Source: Psococerastis gibbosa
Taxonomy: Eukaryota; Arthropoda; Insecta; Psocodea; Psocidae
Direction of reading: 5' to 3'
Length of the DNA: 64,000 nt
NCBI GenBank assembly: GCA_963971405.1
Contig: OZ020485.1
Coordinates: 992,001 to 1,056,000, forward strand
The notes beneath the pieces were generated by a model, which was not told the origin of the DNA, made no database searches, and worked only from the letters and a program-made list of their open reading frames with translations. A program made the position numbers and the translations under genes. This document shows positions 47,850 to 61,233 of this stretch, piece by piece (position 1 is the first letter of the stretch; each line of letters begins with the position of its first letter).

Positions 47850-49512
47850 TGGCTCAATGTATTGTACTTAACATTGAGCAATTGTTCTTGCGTGTTCATC
47901 GGTGTAAATGTAGCTAAAAAAAATTCATTCGACAAGAATAAGAAAAATAGCTATTTACTTATTTTATTTTTTTAAAGGTCTTAAAAAGATATAGGTGTCT
48001 TAATTTTGCTTATTTAGGCTCATTGTATTGTACTTAATATTGGCCACTTGCTCCTGCGTGTTCATCGGTGTAAATGTTGCTAAAAAAAATTCATTCGACA
48101 AGAATAAAAAAAATAGCTATTTACTTATTTTATTTTTTTTAAAGGTCTTGATATTATAAGTGTGTCTTAATTGGCTTATTTTGGCTCAATGTATTGTACT
48201 TAACATTGAGCAATTGCTCCTGCGTGTTCATCGGTGTAAATGTAGCTAAAAAAAATTCATTCGACAAGAATAAGAAAAATAGCTATTTACTTATTTTATT
48301 TTTTTAAAGGTCTTAAAAAGATATAGGTGTCTTAATTTTGCTTGTTTAGGTACATTGTGTAGGACTTAACATTGAACAATTGCTCCTGCGTGTTCATCGG
48401 TGTAAATGTAGCTACAAAAAATTCATTCGACAAGAATACGAAAAATAGCTATATACTTATTTTATTTTTTTTAATGGTCTTGAAATGATACGGGTGTCTC
48501 AATATTGCTTATTTTGACTCATTGTATTGTACTTAACATTGAGCAATTGCTCCTGTGTGTTCATCGGTTTAAATAATGCTAAAAAAAATTCATTCGACAA
48601 GAATACGAAAAATAGCTCTATACTTATTTTATTTTTTTTAAAGGTCTTGATGTGACACGGGTGTCTTAATATGGCTTATTTTTGCTCATTGTATTGTAAT
48701 TAACATTGAGCAATTGCTCCTGCGTGTTCATCGGTGTAAATGTAGCTAAAAAAAATTCATTCGACAAGTATAAGAAAAATAGCTATTTACTTATTTTATT
48801 TTTTTAAAGGTTTTAAAAAGATAAAGGTGTCTTAATTTGGCTTATTTTGGCTCATTGTATTGTACTTGACATTGAACAATTGCTCCTGCGTGTTCATCGG
48901 TTTAAATGTAGCTAAAAAAAATTCATTCGACAAGAATAAGAAAAATAGCTATTTACTTATTTTATTTTTTTTAAGGTTTTAAAAAGATATAGGTGTCTTA
49001 ATTTTGCTTATTTTGGCTCATTGTATTGTACTTGACATTGAACAATTGCTCCTGCGTGTTCATCGGTTTAAATGTTGCTAAAAAAAATTCATTCGACAAG
49101 AATAAAAAAAATGGCTATTTACTTATTTTATTTTTTTTAAAGGTGTTGATATGACAAGGGTGTCTTCATTTTGCTTATTTTGGCTCATTGTATTGAACTT
49201 AACATTGAGCAATTGCTCCTGCGTGTTCATCGGTAAATGTAGCTAAAAATAATTCATTCGACAAGAATAAGAAAAATAGCTATTTACTTATTTTATTTTT
49301 TTTAAAGGTTTTAAAAAGATATAGGTGTCTTTATTTTGCTTATTTTGGCTCAATGTATTGTACTTAACATTGAGCAATTGTTCCTGCGTGTTCATCGGTG
49401 TAAATGTAGCTAAAAAAAATTCATTCGACAAGAATAAGAAAAATAGCTATTTACTTATTTTATTTTTTTTAAAGGTCTTAAAAAGATATAGGTGTCTTAA
49501 TTTTGCTTATTT
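47850..49512 (+). repeat. 10-monomer HOR (1,663 bp), copy 2
   Basis: I saw almost no difference from copy 1. The copy ends where TTTTGCTTATTT is followed by AGGCTCACTG instead of TGGCTCAATG. Open frames at 47,662 and 49,325 are the same satellite translation in both copies. Confidence 0.9.
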
Positions 49513-50470
49513 AGGCTCACTGTATTGTAATTAACTTTGAGCAATTGCTCCTGCGTGTTCATCGGTGTAAATGTGGCTAAAAAAAATTCATTCGACAAGA
49601 ATAAGAAAAATAGCTATTTACTTATTTTATTTTTTTTAAAGGTTTTAAAAAGATATAGGTGTCTTAATTTTGCTTATTTTGGCTCAATGTATTGTACTTA
49701 ACATTGAGCAATTGCTCCTGCGAGTTCGTCGGTGTAAATGTAGCTAAAAAAAATTCATTCGACAAGAATAAGAAAAATAGCTATTTACTTATTTTATTTT
49801 TTTAAAGGTTTTAAAAAGATATAGGTGCCTTAATTTTGCTTATTTTGGCTCAATGTATTGTACTTAACAGTGAGCAATTGTTCCTGCGTGTTCATCGGTG
49901 TAAATGTAGCTAAAAAAATTCATTCGACAAGAATAAGAAAAATAGCAATTTACTTATTTTATTTTTTTTAAATGTCTTTAAAAGATATAGGTGTCTTAAT
50001 TTTGCTTATAAGGGCTTACTGTATTGTATTTAACATTGGCCACTTGCTCCTGCGTGTTCATCGGTGTAAATGTAGCTACCAAAAATTCATTCGACAAGAA
50101 TACGAAAAATAGCTATATACTTATTTTATTTTTTTTAAAGGTCTTGATATGACACGGGTGTCTTAATTTGGCTTATTTTGGCTCACTGTATTGTAGTTAA
50201 CATTGAGCAATTGCTCCTGCGTGTTCATCGGTGTAAATGTAGCTAAAAAAAATTCATTCGACAAGAAAAAGAAAAATAGCTATTTACTTATTTTATTTTT
50301 TTAAAGGTTTTAAAAAGATATAGGTGTCTTAATTTTGCTTATTTTGGCTCATTGTATTGTACTTGACATTGAGCAATTGCTCCTGCGTGTTCATCGGTTT
50401 AAATGTTGCTAAAAAAAATTCATTCGGCAAGAATAAAAAAAATAGCTATTTACTTATTTTATTTTTTTTA
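49513..50470 (+). repeat. Linker leading into a copy of segment B' (from ~49,700)
   Basis: From the CGAGTTCGTCGG monomer (49,721) to about 51,330 the sequence matches 43,561-45,170 at an offset near 6,160 bp (37 monomers). The match includes TATAAGGGCTTAC at 50,008 and GACAAGAAAAAG near 50,262. At 51,33x it switches to TTGCTTGTTTAGG sequence matching 48,337 onward. Confidence 0.82.
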
Positions 50471-51972
50471 AAGGTCTTGATATGATAAGGGTGTCTTAAT
50501 TTTGCTTATTTTGGCTCATTGTATTAAACTTAACATTGAGCAATTGCTCCTGCGTGTTCATCGGTGTAAATGTAGCTAAAAAAAATTCATTCGACAAGAA
50601 TAAGAAAAATAGCTATTTACTTATTTTATTTTTTTTAAAGGTCTTAAAAAGATATAGGTGTCTTAATTTTGCTTATTTAGGCTCATTGTATTGTACTTAA
50701 CATTGGCCACTTGCTCCTGCGTGTTCATCGGTGTAAATGTAGCTACAAAAAATTCATTCGACAAGAATACGAAAAATAGCTATATACTTATTTTTTTTTT
50801 TTTTTTAAAGGTCTTGATATGACACGGGTGTCTTAATTTGGCTTATTTAGGCTCATTGTATTGTAATTAACATTGAGGAATTGCTCCTGCGTGTTCATCG
50901 GTGTAAATGTGGCTAAAAAAAATTCATTCGACAAGAATAAGAAAAATAGCTATTTACTTATTTTATTTTTTTAAAGGTTTTAAAAAGATATAGGTGTCTT
51001 AATTTTGCTTATTTTGGCTCAATGTATTGTACTTGACATTGAGAAATTGCTCCTGCGTGTTCATCGGTTTAAATGTTGCTAAAAAAAATTCATTCGACAA
51101 GAATAAAAAAAAGAGCTATTTACTTATTTTTTTTTTTTTAAGGTCTTGATATGATAAGGGTGTCTTAATTTGGCTTATTTTGGCTCATTGTATTGTACTT
51201 AACATTGGGCAATTGCTCATGCGTGTTCATCGGTGTAAATGTAGCTAAAAAAAATTCATTCGACAAGAATAAGAAAAATAGCTATTTACTTATTTTATTT
51301 TTTTAAAGGTCTTAAAAATATATAGGTGTCTTAATTTTGCTTGTTTAGGTACATTGTGTAGGACTTAACATTGAACAATTGCTCCTGCGTGTTCATCGGT
51401 GTAAATGTAGCTACAAAAAATTCATTCGACAAGAATACGAAAAATAGCTATATACTTATTTTATTTTTTTTAATGGTCTTGAAATGATACGGGTGTCTCA
51501 ATATTGCTTATTTTGACTCATTGTATTGTACTTAACATTGAGCAATTGCTCCTGTGTGTTCATCGGTTTAAATAATGCTAAAAAAAATTCATTCGACAAG
51601 AATACGAAAAATAGCTCTATACTTATTTTATTTTTTTTAAAGGTCTTGATGTGACACGGGTGTCTTAATATGGCTTATTTTTGCTCATTGTATTGTAATT
51701 AACATTGAGCAATTGCTCCTGCGTGTTCATCGGTGTAAATGTAGCTAAAAAAAATTCATTCGACAAGTATAAGAAAAATAGCTATTTACTTATTTTATTT
51801 TTTTAAAGGTTTTAAAAAGATAAAGGTGTCTTAATTTGGCTCATTTTGGCTCATTGTATTGTACTTGACATTGAACAATTGCTCCTGCGTGTTCATCGGT
51901 TTAAATGTAGCTAAAAAAAATTCATTCGACAAGAATAAGAAAAATAGCTATTTACTTATTTTATTTTTTTTA
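50471..51972 (+). repeat. 9-monomer HOR (1,502 bp), copy 1
   Basis: The unit starts at AAGGTCTTGATATGATAAGG with GTATTAAACTTAAC. Starts of successive units are 50,471, 51,973, 53,309 and 54,812. The order is TTAAAC, GGCCAC with T16, GAGGAATTG, GAGAAATTG, GGGCAATTGCTCATG, TGTGTAGGAC, CTCAATATTGC with TAAATAATGC, GATGTGACACGGG, AGATAAAGG with GGCTCATTTTGG. This copy reads GACACGGGTG. Confidence 0.92.
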
Positions 51973-53308
51973 AAGGTCTTGATATGATAAGGGTGTCTTA
52001 ATTTTGCTTATTTTGGCTCATTGTATTAAACTTAACATTGAGCAATTGCTCCTGCGTGTTCATCGGTGTAAATGTAGCTAAAAAAAATTCATTCGACAAG
52101 AATAAGAAAAATAGCTATTTACTTATTTTATTTTTTTTAAAGGTCTTAAAAAGATATAGGTGTCTTAATTTTGCTTATTTAGGCTCATTGTATTGTACTT
52201 AACATTGGCCACTTGCTCCTGCGTGTTCATCGGTGTAAATGTAGCTACAAAAAATTCATTCGACAAGAATACGAAAAATAGCTATATACTTATTTTTTTT
52301 TTTTTTTTAAAGGTCTTGATATGACACGGGTGTCTTAATTTGGCTTATTTAGGCTCATTGTATTGTAATTAACATTGAGGAATTGCTCCTGCGTGTTCAT
52401 CGGTGTAAATGTGGCTAAAAAAAATTCATTCGACAAGAATAAGAAAAATAGCTATTTACTTATTTTATTTTTTTAAAGGTTTTAAAAAGATATAGGTGTC
52501 TTAATTTTGCTTATTTTGGCTCAATGTATTGTACTTGACATTGAGAAATTGCTCCTGCGTGTTCATCGGTTTAAATGTTGCTAAAAAAAATTCATTCGAC
52601 AAGAATAAGAAAAATAGCTATTTACTTATTTTATTTTTTTAAAGGTCTTAAAAATATATAGGTGTCTTAATTTTGCTTGTTTAGGTACATTGTGTAGGAC
52701 TTAACATTGAACAATTGCTCCTGCGTGTTCATCGGTGTAAATGTAGCTACAAAAAATTCATTCGACAAGAATACGAAAAATAGCTATATACTTATTTTAT
52801 TTTTTTTAATGGTCTTGAAATGATACGGGTGTCTCAATATTGCTTATTTTGACTCATTGTATTGTACTTAACATTGAGCAATTGCTCCTGTGTGTTCATC
52901 GGTTTAAATAATGCTAAAAAAAATTCATTCGACAAGAATACGAAAAATAGCTCTATACTTATTTTATTTTTTTTAAAGGTCTTGATGTGACACGGCTGTC
53001 TTAATATGGCTTATTTTTGCTCATTGTATTGTAATTAACATTGAGCAATTGCTCCTGCGTGTTCATCGGTGTAAATGTAGCTAAAAAAAATTCATTCGAC
53101 AAGTATAAGAAAAATAGCTATTTACTTATTTTATTTTTTTAAAGGTTTTAAAAAGATAAAGGTGTCTTAATTTGGCTCATTTTGGCTCATTGTATTGTAC
53201 TTGACATTGAACAATTGCTCCTGCGTGTTCATCGGTTTAAATGTAGCTAAAAAAAATTCATTCGACAAGAATAAGAAAAATAGCTATTTACTTATTTTAT
53301 TTTTTTTA
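51973..53308 (+). repeat. 9-monomer HOR, copy 2, reduced to 8 monomers (1,336 bp)
   Basis: The monomer with AAAAAAAGAGC and GGGCAATTGCTCATG is missing. Near 52,600 a GAGAAATTG monomer runs directly into AATAAGAAAAATAGC followed by AAAATATATAGG. The loss is exactly one monomer (about 167 bp). This copy reads GACACGGCTG at about 52,988. Confidence 0.92.
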
Positions 53309-54811
53309 AAGGTCTTGATATGATAAGGGTGTCTTAATTTTGCTTATTTTGGCTCATTGTATTAAACTTAACATTGAGCAATTGCTCCTGCGTGTTCATC
53401 GGTGTAAATGTAGCTAAAAAAAATTCATTCGACAAGAATAAGAAAAATAGCTATTTACTTATTTTATTTTTTTTAAAGGTCTTAAAAAGATATAGGTGTC
53501 TTAATTTTGCTTATTTAGGCTCATTGTATTGTACTTAACATTGGCCACTTGCTCCTGCGTGTTCATCGGTGTAAATGTAGCTACAAAAAATTCATTCGAC
53601 AAGAATACGAAAAATAGCTATATACTTATTTTTTTTTTTTTTTTAAAGGTCTTGATATGACACGGGTGTCTTAATTTGGCTTATTTAGGCTCATTGTATT
53701 GTAATTAACATTGAGGAATTGCTCCTGCGTGTTCATCGGTGTAAATGTGGCTAAAAAAAATTCATTCGACAAGAATAAGAAAAATAGCTATTTACTTATT
53801 TTATTTTTTTAAAGGTTTTAAAAAGATATAGGTGTCTTAATTTTGCTTATTTTGGCTCAATGTATTGTACTTGACATTGAGAAATTGCTCCTGCGTGTTC
53901 ATCGGTTTAAATGTTGCTAAAAAAAATTCATTCGACAAGAATAAAAAAAAGAGCTATTTACTTATTTTTTTTTTTTTTAAGGTCTTGATATGATAAGGGT
54001 GTCTTAATTTGGCTTATTTTGGCTCATTGTATTGTACTTAACATTGGGCAATTGCTCATGCGTGTTCATCGGTGTAAATGTAGCTAAAAAAAATTCATTC
54101 GACAAGAATAAGAAAAATAGCTATTTACTTATTTTATTTTTTTAAAGGTCTTAAAAATATATAGGTGTCTTAATTTTGCTTGTTTAGGTACATTGTGTAG
54201 GACTTAACATTGAACAATTGCTCCTGCGTGTTCATCGGTGTAAATGTAGCTACAAAAAATTCATTCGACAAGAATACGAAAAATAGCTATATACTTATTT
54301 TATTTTTTTTAATGGTCTTGAAATGATACGGGTGTCTCAATATTGCTTATTTTGACTCATTGTATTGTACTTAACATTGAGCAATTGCTCCTGTGTGTTC
54401 ATCGGTTTAAATAATGCTAAAAAAAATTCATTCGACAAGAATACGAAAAATAGCTCTATACTTATTTTATTTTTTTTAAAGGTCTTGATGTGACACGGCT
54501 GTCTTAATATGGCTTATTTTTGCTCATTGTATTGTAATTAACATTGAGCAATTGCTCCTGCGTGTTCATCGGTGTAAATGTAGCTAAAAAAAATTCATTC
54601 GACAAGTATAAGAAAAATAGCTATTTACTTATTTTATTTTTTTAAAGGTTTTAAAAAGATAAAGGTGTCTTAATTTGGCTCATTTTGGCTCATTGTATTG
54701 TACTTGACATTGAACAATTGCTCCTGCGTGTTCATCGGTTTAAATGTAGCTAAAAAAAATTCATTCGACAAGAATAAGAAAAATAGCTATTTACTTATTT
54801 TATTTTTTTTA
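53309..54811 (+). repeat. 9-monomer HOR (1,503 bp), copy 3
   Basis: All nine monomers are present. It shares the GACACGGCTG change (near 54,490) with copy 2 and not with copies 1 and 4, so copies 2 and 3 appear to descend from one more recent duplication, with the monomer loss in copy 2 following. Confidence 0.92.
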
Positions 54812-56313
54812 AAGGTCTTGATATGATAAGGGTGTCTTAATTTTGCTTATTTTGGCTCATTGTATTAAACTTAACATTGAGCAATTGCTCCTGCGTGTTC
54901 ATCGGTGTAAATGTAGCTAAAAAAAATTCATTCGACAAGAATAAGAAAAATAGCTATTTACTTATTTTATTTTTTTTAAAGGTCTTAAAAAGATATAGGT
55001 GTCTTAATTTTGCTTATTTAGGCTCATTGTATTGTACTTAACATTGGCCACTTGCTCCTGCGTGTTCATCGGTGTAAATGTAGCTACAAAAAATTCATTC
55101 GACAAGAATACGAAAAATAGCTATATACTTATTTTTTTTTTTTTTTTAAAGGTCTTGATATGACACGGGTGTCTTAATTTGGCTTATTTAGGCTCATTGT
55201 ATTGTAATTAACATTGAGGAATTGCTCCTGCGTGTTCATCGGTGTAAATGTGGCTAAAAAAAATTCATTCGACAAGAATAAGAAAAATAGCTATTTACTT
55301 ATTTTATTTTTTTAAAGGTTTTAAAAAGATATAGGTGTCTTAATTTTGCTTATTTTGGCTCAATGTATTGTACTTGACATTGAGAAATTGCTCCTGCGTG
55401 TTCATCGGTTTAAATGTTGCTAAAAAAAATTCATTCGACAAGAATAAAAAAAAGAGCTATTTACTTATTTTTTTTTTTTTTAAGGTCTTGATATGATAAG
55501 GGTGTCTTAATTTGGCTTATTTTGGCTCATTGTATTGTACTTAACATTGGGCAATTGCTCATGCGTGTTCATCGGTGTAAATGTAGCTAAAAAAAATTCA
55601 TTCGACAAGAATAAGAAAAATAGCTATTTACTTATTTTATTTTTTTAAAGGTCTTAAAAATATATAGGTGTCTTAATTTTGCTTGTTTAGGTACATTGTG
55701 TAGGACTTAACATTGAACAATTGCTCCTGCGTGTTCATCGGTGTAAATGTAGCTACAAAAAATTCATTCGACAAGAATACGAAAAATAGCTATATACTTA
55801 TTTTATTTTTTTTAATGGTCTTGAAATGATACGGGTGTCTCAATATTGCTTATTTTGACTCATTGTATTGTACTTAACATTGAGCAATTGCTCCTGTGTG
55901 TTCATCGGTTTAAATAATGCTAAAAAAAATTCATTCGACAAGAATACGAAAAATAGCTCTATACTTATTTTATTTTTTTTAAAGGTCTTGATGTGACACG
56001 GGTGTCTTAATATGGCTTATTTTTGCTCATTGTATTGTAATTAACATTGAGCAATTGCTCCTGCGTGTTCATCGGTGTAAATGTAGCTAAAAAAAATTCA
56101 TTCGACAAGTATAAGAAAAATAGCTATTTACTTATTTTATTTTTTTAAAGGTTTTAAAAAGATAAAGGTGTCTTAATTTGGCTCATTTTGGCTCATTGTA
56201 TTGTACTTGACATTGAACAATTGCTCCTGCGTGTTCATCGGTTTAAATGTAGCTAAAAAAAATTCATTCGACAAGAATAAGAAAAATAGCTATTTACTTA
56301 TTTTATTTTTTTA
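54812..56313 (+). repeat. 9-monomer HOR (1,502 bp), copy 4
   Basis: All nine monomers are present and it reads GACACGGGTG near 55,994 as in copy 1. At 56,314 the array leaves the HOR: AAAGGTTTT follows where the next unit would start with AAAGGTCTTG. Confidence 0.92.
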
Positions 56314-59300
56314 AAGGTTTTAAAAAGATATAGGTGTCTTAATTTTGCTTATTTTGGCTCATTGTATTGTACTTGACATTGAACAATTGCTCCTGCGTGT
56401 TCATCGGTTTAAATGTTGCTAAAAAAAATTCATTCGACAAGAATAAAAAAAATGGCTATTTACTTATTTTATTTTTTTTAAAGGTCTTGATATGACAAGG
56501 GTGTCTTCATTTTGCTTATTTTGGCTCATTGTATTGAACTTAACATTGAGCAATTGCTCCTGCGTGTTCATCGGTAAATGTAGCTAAAAATAATTCATTC
56601 GACAAGAATAAGAAAAATAGCTATTTACTTATTTTATTTTTTTTAAAGGTTTTAAAAAGATATAGGTGTCTTTATTTTGCTTATTTTGGCTCAATGTATT
56701 GTACTTAACATTGAGCAATTGTTCCTGCGTGTTCATCGGTGTAAATGTAGCTAAAAAAAATTCATTCGACAAGAATAAGAAAAATAGCAATTTACTTATT
56801 TTATTTTTTTTAAATGTCTTTAAAAGATATAGGTGTCTTAATTTTGCTTATAAGGGCTTACTGTATTGTATTTAACATTGGCCACTTGCTCCTGCGTGTT
56901 CATCGGTGTAAATGTAGCTACCAAAAATTCATTCGACAAGAATACGAAAAATAGCTATATACTTATTTTATTTTTTTTAAAGGTCTTGATATGACACGGG
57001 TGTCTTAATTTGGCTTATTTTGGCTCACTGTATTGTAGTTAACATTGAGCAATTGCTCCTGCGTGTTCATCGGTGTAAATGTAGCTAAAAAAAATTCATT
57101 CGACAAGAAAAAGAAAAATAGCTATTTACTTATTTTATTTTTTTAAAGGTTTTAAAAAGATATAGGTGTCTTAATTTTGCTTATTTTGGCTCATTGTATT
57201 GTACTTGACATTGAGCAATTGCTCCTGCGTGTTCATCGGTTTAAATGTTGCTAAAAAAAATTCATTCGGCAAGAATAAAAAAAATAGCTATTTACTTATT
57301 TTATTTTTTTTAAAGGTCTTGATATGATAAGGGTGTCTTAATTTTGCTTATTTTGGCTCATTGTATTAAACTTAACATTGAGCAATTGCTCCTGCGTGTT
57401 CATCGGTGTAAATGTAGCTAAAAAAAATTCATTCGACAAGAATAAGAAAAATAGCTATTTACTTATTTTATTTTTTTTAAAGGTCTTAAAAAGATATAGG
57501 TGTCTTAATTTTGCTTATTTAGGCTCATTGTATTGTACTTAACATTGGCCACTTGCTCCTGCGTGTTCATCGGTGTAAATGTAGCTACAAAAAATTCATT
57601 CGACAAGAATACGAAAAATAGCTATATACTTATTTTTTTTTTTTTTTTAAAGGTCTTGATATGACACGGGTGTCTTAATTTGGCTTATTTAGGCTCATTG
57701 TATTGTAATTAACATTGAGGAATTGCTCCTGCGTGTTCATCGGTGTAAATGTGGCTAAAAAAAATTCATTCGACAGGAATAAGAAAAATAGCTATTTACT
57801 TATTTTATTTTTTTAAAGGTTTTAAAAAGATATAGGTGTCTTAATTTTGCTTATTTTGGCTCAATGTATTGTACTTGACATTGAGAAATTGCTCCTGCGT
57901 GTTCATCGGTTTAAATGTTGCTAAAAAAAATTCATTCGACAAGAATAAAAAAAAGAGCTATTTACTTATTTTATTTTTTTTTAAGGTCTTGATATGATAA
58001 GGGTGTCTTAATTTGGCTTATTTTGGCTCATTGTATTGTACTTAACATTGGGCAATTGCTCATGCGTGTTCATCGGTGTAAATGTAGCTAAAAAAAATTC
58101 ATTCGACAAGAATAAGAAAAATAGCTATTTACTTATTTTATTTTTTTAAAGGTCTTAAAAATATATAGGTGTCTTAATTTTCCTTGTTTAGGTACACTGT
58201 GTAGTACTTAACATTGAGCAATTGCTCCTGCGTGTTCATCGGTGTAAATGTAGCTACAAAAAATTCATTCGACAAGAATACGAAAAATAGCTATATACTT
58301 ATTTAATTTTTTTTAATAGTTATGAAATGATATGGGTGTCTTAATATTGCTTATTTTGACTCATTGTATTGTACTTAACATTGAGCAATTGCTCCTGCGT
58401 GTTCATCGGTTTAAATGTTGCTAAAAAAAATTCATTCGACAAGAATAAGAAAAATAGCTATTTACTTATTTTATTTTTTTTAAAGGTCTTAAAAAGATAT
58501 AGGTGTCTTAATTTTGCTTATTTAGGCTCATTGTATTGTACTTAACATTGGCCACTTGCTCCTGCGTGTCCATCGGCGTAAATGTAGCTACAAAAAATTC
58601 ATTCGACAAGAATACGAAAAATAGCTATATACTTATTTTATTTTTTTTAAAGGTCTTGATATGACACGGGTGTCTTAATTTGGCTTATTTAGGCTCACTG
58701 TATTGTAGTTAACATTGAGCAATTGCTCCTGCGTGTTCATCGGTGTAAATGTGGCTAAAAAAAATTCATTCGACAAGAATAAGAAAAATAGCTATTTACT
58801 TATTTTTTTTTTTTTAAAGGTCTTGATATGATAAGGGTGTCTTAATTTGGCTTATTTTGGCTCATTGTATTGTACTTAACATTGAGCAATTGCTCCTGCG
58901 TGTTCATCGGTGTAAATGTAGCTAAAAAAAATTCATTCGACAAGAATAAGAAAAATAGCTATTTACTTATTTTATTTTTTTAAAGGTCTTAAAAAGATAT
59001 AGGTGTCTTAATTTTCCTTGTTTAGGTACATTGTGTAGTACTTAACATTGAGCAATTGCTCCTGCGTGTTCATCGGTGTAAATGTAGCTGCAAAAAATTC
59101 ATTCGACAAGAATACGAAAAATAGCTATATACTTATTTTATTTTTTTTAATGGTCTTGAAATGATACGGGTGTCTCAATATTGCTTATTTTGACTCATTG
59201 TATTGTACTTAACATTGAGCAATTGCTCCAGTGTGTTCATCGGTTTAAATGTTGCTAAAAAAAATTCATTCGACAAGAATAAAAAAAATGGCTATTTACT

Positions 59301-59404
59301 TATTTTATTTTTTTTAAAGGTCTTGATATGATAAGGGTGTCTTCATTTTGCTTATTTTGGCTCATGGTATTGTACTTAACATTGAACAATTGCTCCTGCG
59401 AGTT
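56314..59404 (+). repeat. Mosaic of earlier blocks (~18.5 monomers)
   Basis: 56,314-56,790 matches 48,970-49,450. 56,790-58,150 matches 49,945-51,310 (offset 6,842). 58,160-58,400 matches 45,160-45,400 (offset about 13,000). From about 58,320 the order matches 37,820 onward (GTCCATCGGCG at 58,568 and 38,069; offset 20,499), with one monomer missing near 58,801. Near 59,229 a CTCCAGTGTG monomer is a hybrid leading into GATAAGGGTGTCTTC. The open frame at 56,666 is satellite. No gene is seen. Confidence 0.8.
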
Positions 59405-61233
59405 CATCGGTGTAAATGTAGCTAAAAAAAATTCATTCGACAAGAATAAGAAAAATAGCTATTTACTTATTTTATTTTTTTAAAGGTTTTAAAAAGATAT
59501 AGGTGTCTTAATTTTGCTTATTTTGGCTCATTGTATTGTACTTGACATTGAACAATTGCTCCTGCGTGTTCATCGGTTTAAATGTTGCTAAAAAAAATTC
59601 ATTCGACAAGAATAAAAAAAATGGCTATTTACTTATTTTATTTTTTTTAAAGGTCTTGATATGACAAGGGTGTCTTCATTTTGCTTATTTTGGCTCATTG
59701 TATTGAACTTAACATTGAGCAATTGCTCCTGCGTGTTCATCGGTAAATGTAGCTAAAAATAATTCATTCGACAAGAATAAGAAAAATAGCTATTTACTTA
59801 TTTTATTTTTTTTAAAGGTTTTAAAAAGATATAGGTGTCTTTATTTTGCTTATTTTGGCTCAATGTATTGTACTTAACATTGAGCAATTGTTCCTGCGTG
59901 TTCATCGGTGTAAATGTAGCTAAAAAAAATTCATTCGACAAGAATAAGAAAAATAGCTATTTACTTATTTTATTTTTTTTAAAGGTCTTAAAAAGATATA
60001 GGTGTCTTAATTTTGCTTATTTAGGCTCACTGTATTGTAATTAACTTTGAGCAATTGCTCCTGCGTGTTCATCGGTGTAAATGTGGCTAAAAAAAATTCA
60101 TTCGACAAGAATAAGAAAAATAGCTATTTACTTATTTTATTTTTTTTAAAGGTTTTAAAAAGATATAGGTGTCTTAATTTTGCTTATTTTGGCTCAATGT
60201 ATTGTACTTAACATTGAGCAATTGTTCCTGCGTGTTCATCGGTGTAAATGTAGCTAAAAAAAATTCATTCGACAAGAATAAGAAAAATAGCTATTTACTT
60301 ATTTTATTTTTTTAAAGGTCTTAAAAAGATATAGGTGTCTTAATTTTGCTTATTTTGGCTCAATGTATTGTACTTAACATTGAGCAATTGTTCTTGCGTG
60401 TTCATCGGTGTAAATGTAGCTAAAAAAAATTCATTCGACAAGAATAAGAAAAATAGCTATTTACTTATTTTATTTTTTTAAAGGTCTTAAAAAGATATAG
60501 GTGTCTTAATTTTGCTTATTTAGGCTCATTGTATTGTACTTAACATTGGCCACTTGCTCCTGCGTGTTCATCGGTGTAAATGTTGCTAAAAAAAATTCAT
60601 TCGACAAGAATAAAAAAAATAGCTATTTACTTATTTTATTTTTTTTAAAGGTCTTGATATTATAAGTGTGTCTTAATTGGCTTATTTTGGCTCAATGTAT
60701 TGTACTTAACATTGAGCAATTGCTCCTGCGTGTTCATCGGTGTAAATGTAGCTAAAAAAAATTCATTCGACAAGAATAAGAAAAATAGCTATTTACTTAT
60801 TTTATTTTTTTAAAGGTCTTAAAAAGATATAGGTGTCTTAATTTTGCTTGCTTAGGTACATTGTGTAGGACTTAACATTGAACAATTGCTCCTGCGTGTT
60901 CATCGGTGTAAATGTAGCTACAAAAAATTCATTCGACAAGAATACGAAAAATAGCTATATACTTATTTTATTTTTTTTAATGGTCTTGAAATAATACGGG
61001 TGTCTCAATATTGCTTATTTTGACTCATTGTATTGTACTTAACATTGAGCAATTGCTCCTGTGTGTTCATCGGTTTAAATGTTGCTAAAAAAAATTCATT
61101 CGACAAGAATACGAAAAATAGCTCTATACTTATTTTATTTTTTTTAAAGGTCTTGATGTGACACGGGTGTCTTAATATGGCTTATTTTTGCTCATTGTAT
61201 TGTAATTAACATTGAGCAATTGCTCCTGCTTGT
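59405..61233 (+). repeat. 11-monomer HOR (~1,829 bp), copy 1
   Basis: Markers repeat at 1,829-1,830 bp: the GTCTTTATTTTGC monomer (59,835 and 61,664), GATATTATAAGTGTG (near 60,655 and 62,484), TTGCTTGCTTAGG (near 60,844 and 62,673) and GAAATAATACGGG (near 60,988 and 62,817). Much of the order resembles the 10-monomer unit at 46.2-49.5 kb, with TAAATGTTGC where that has TAAATAATGC. Confidence 0.88.
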
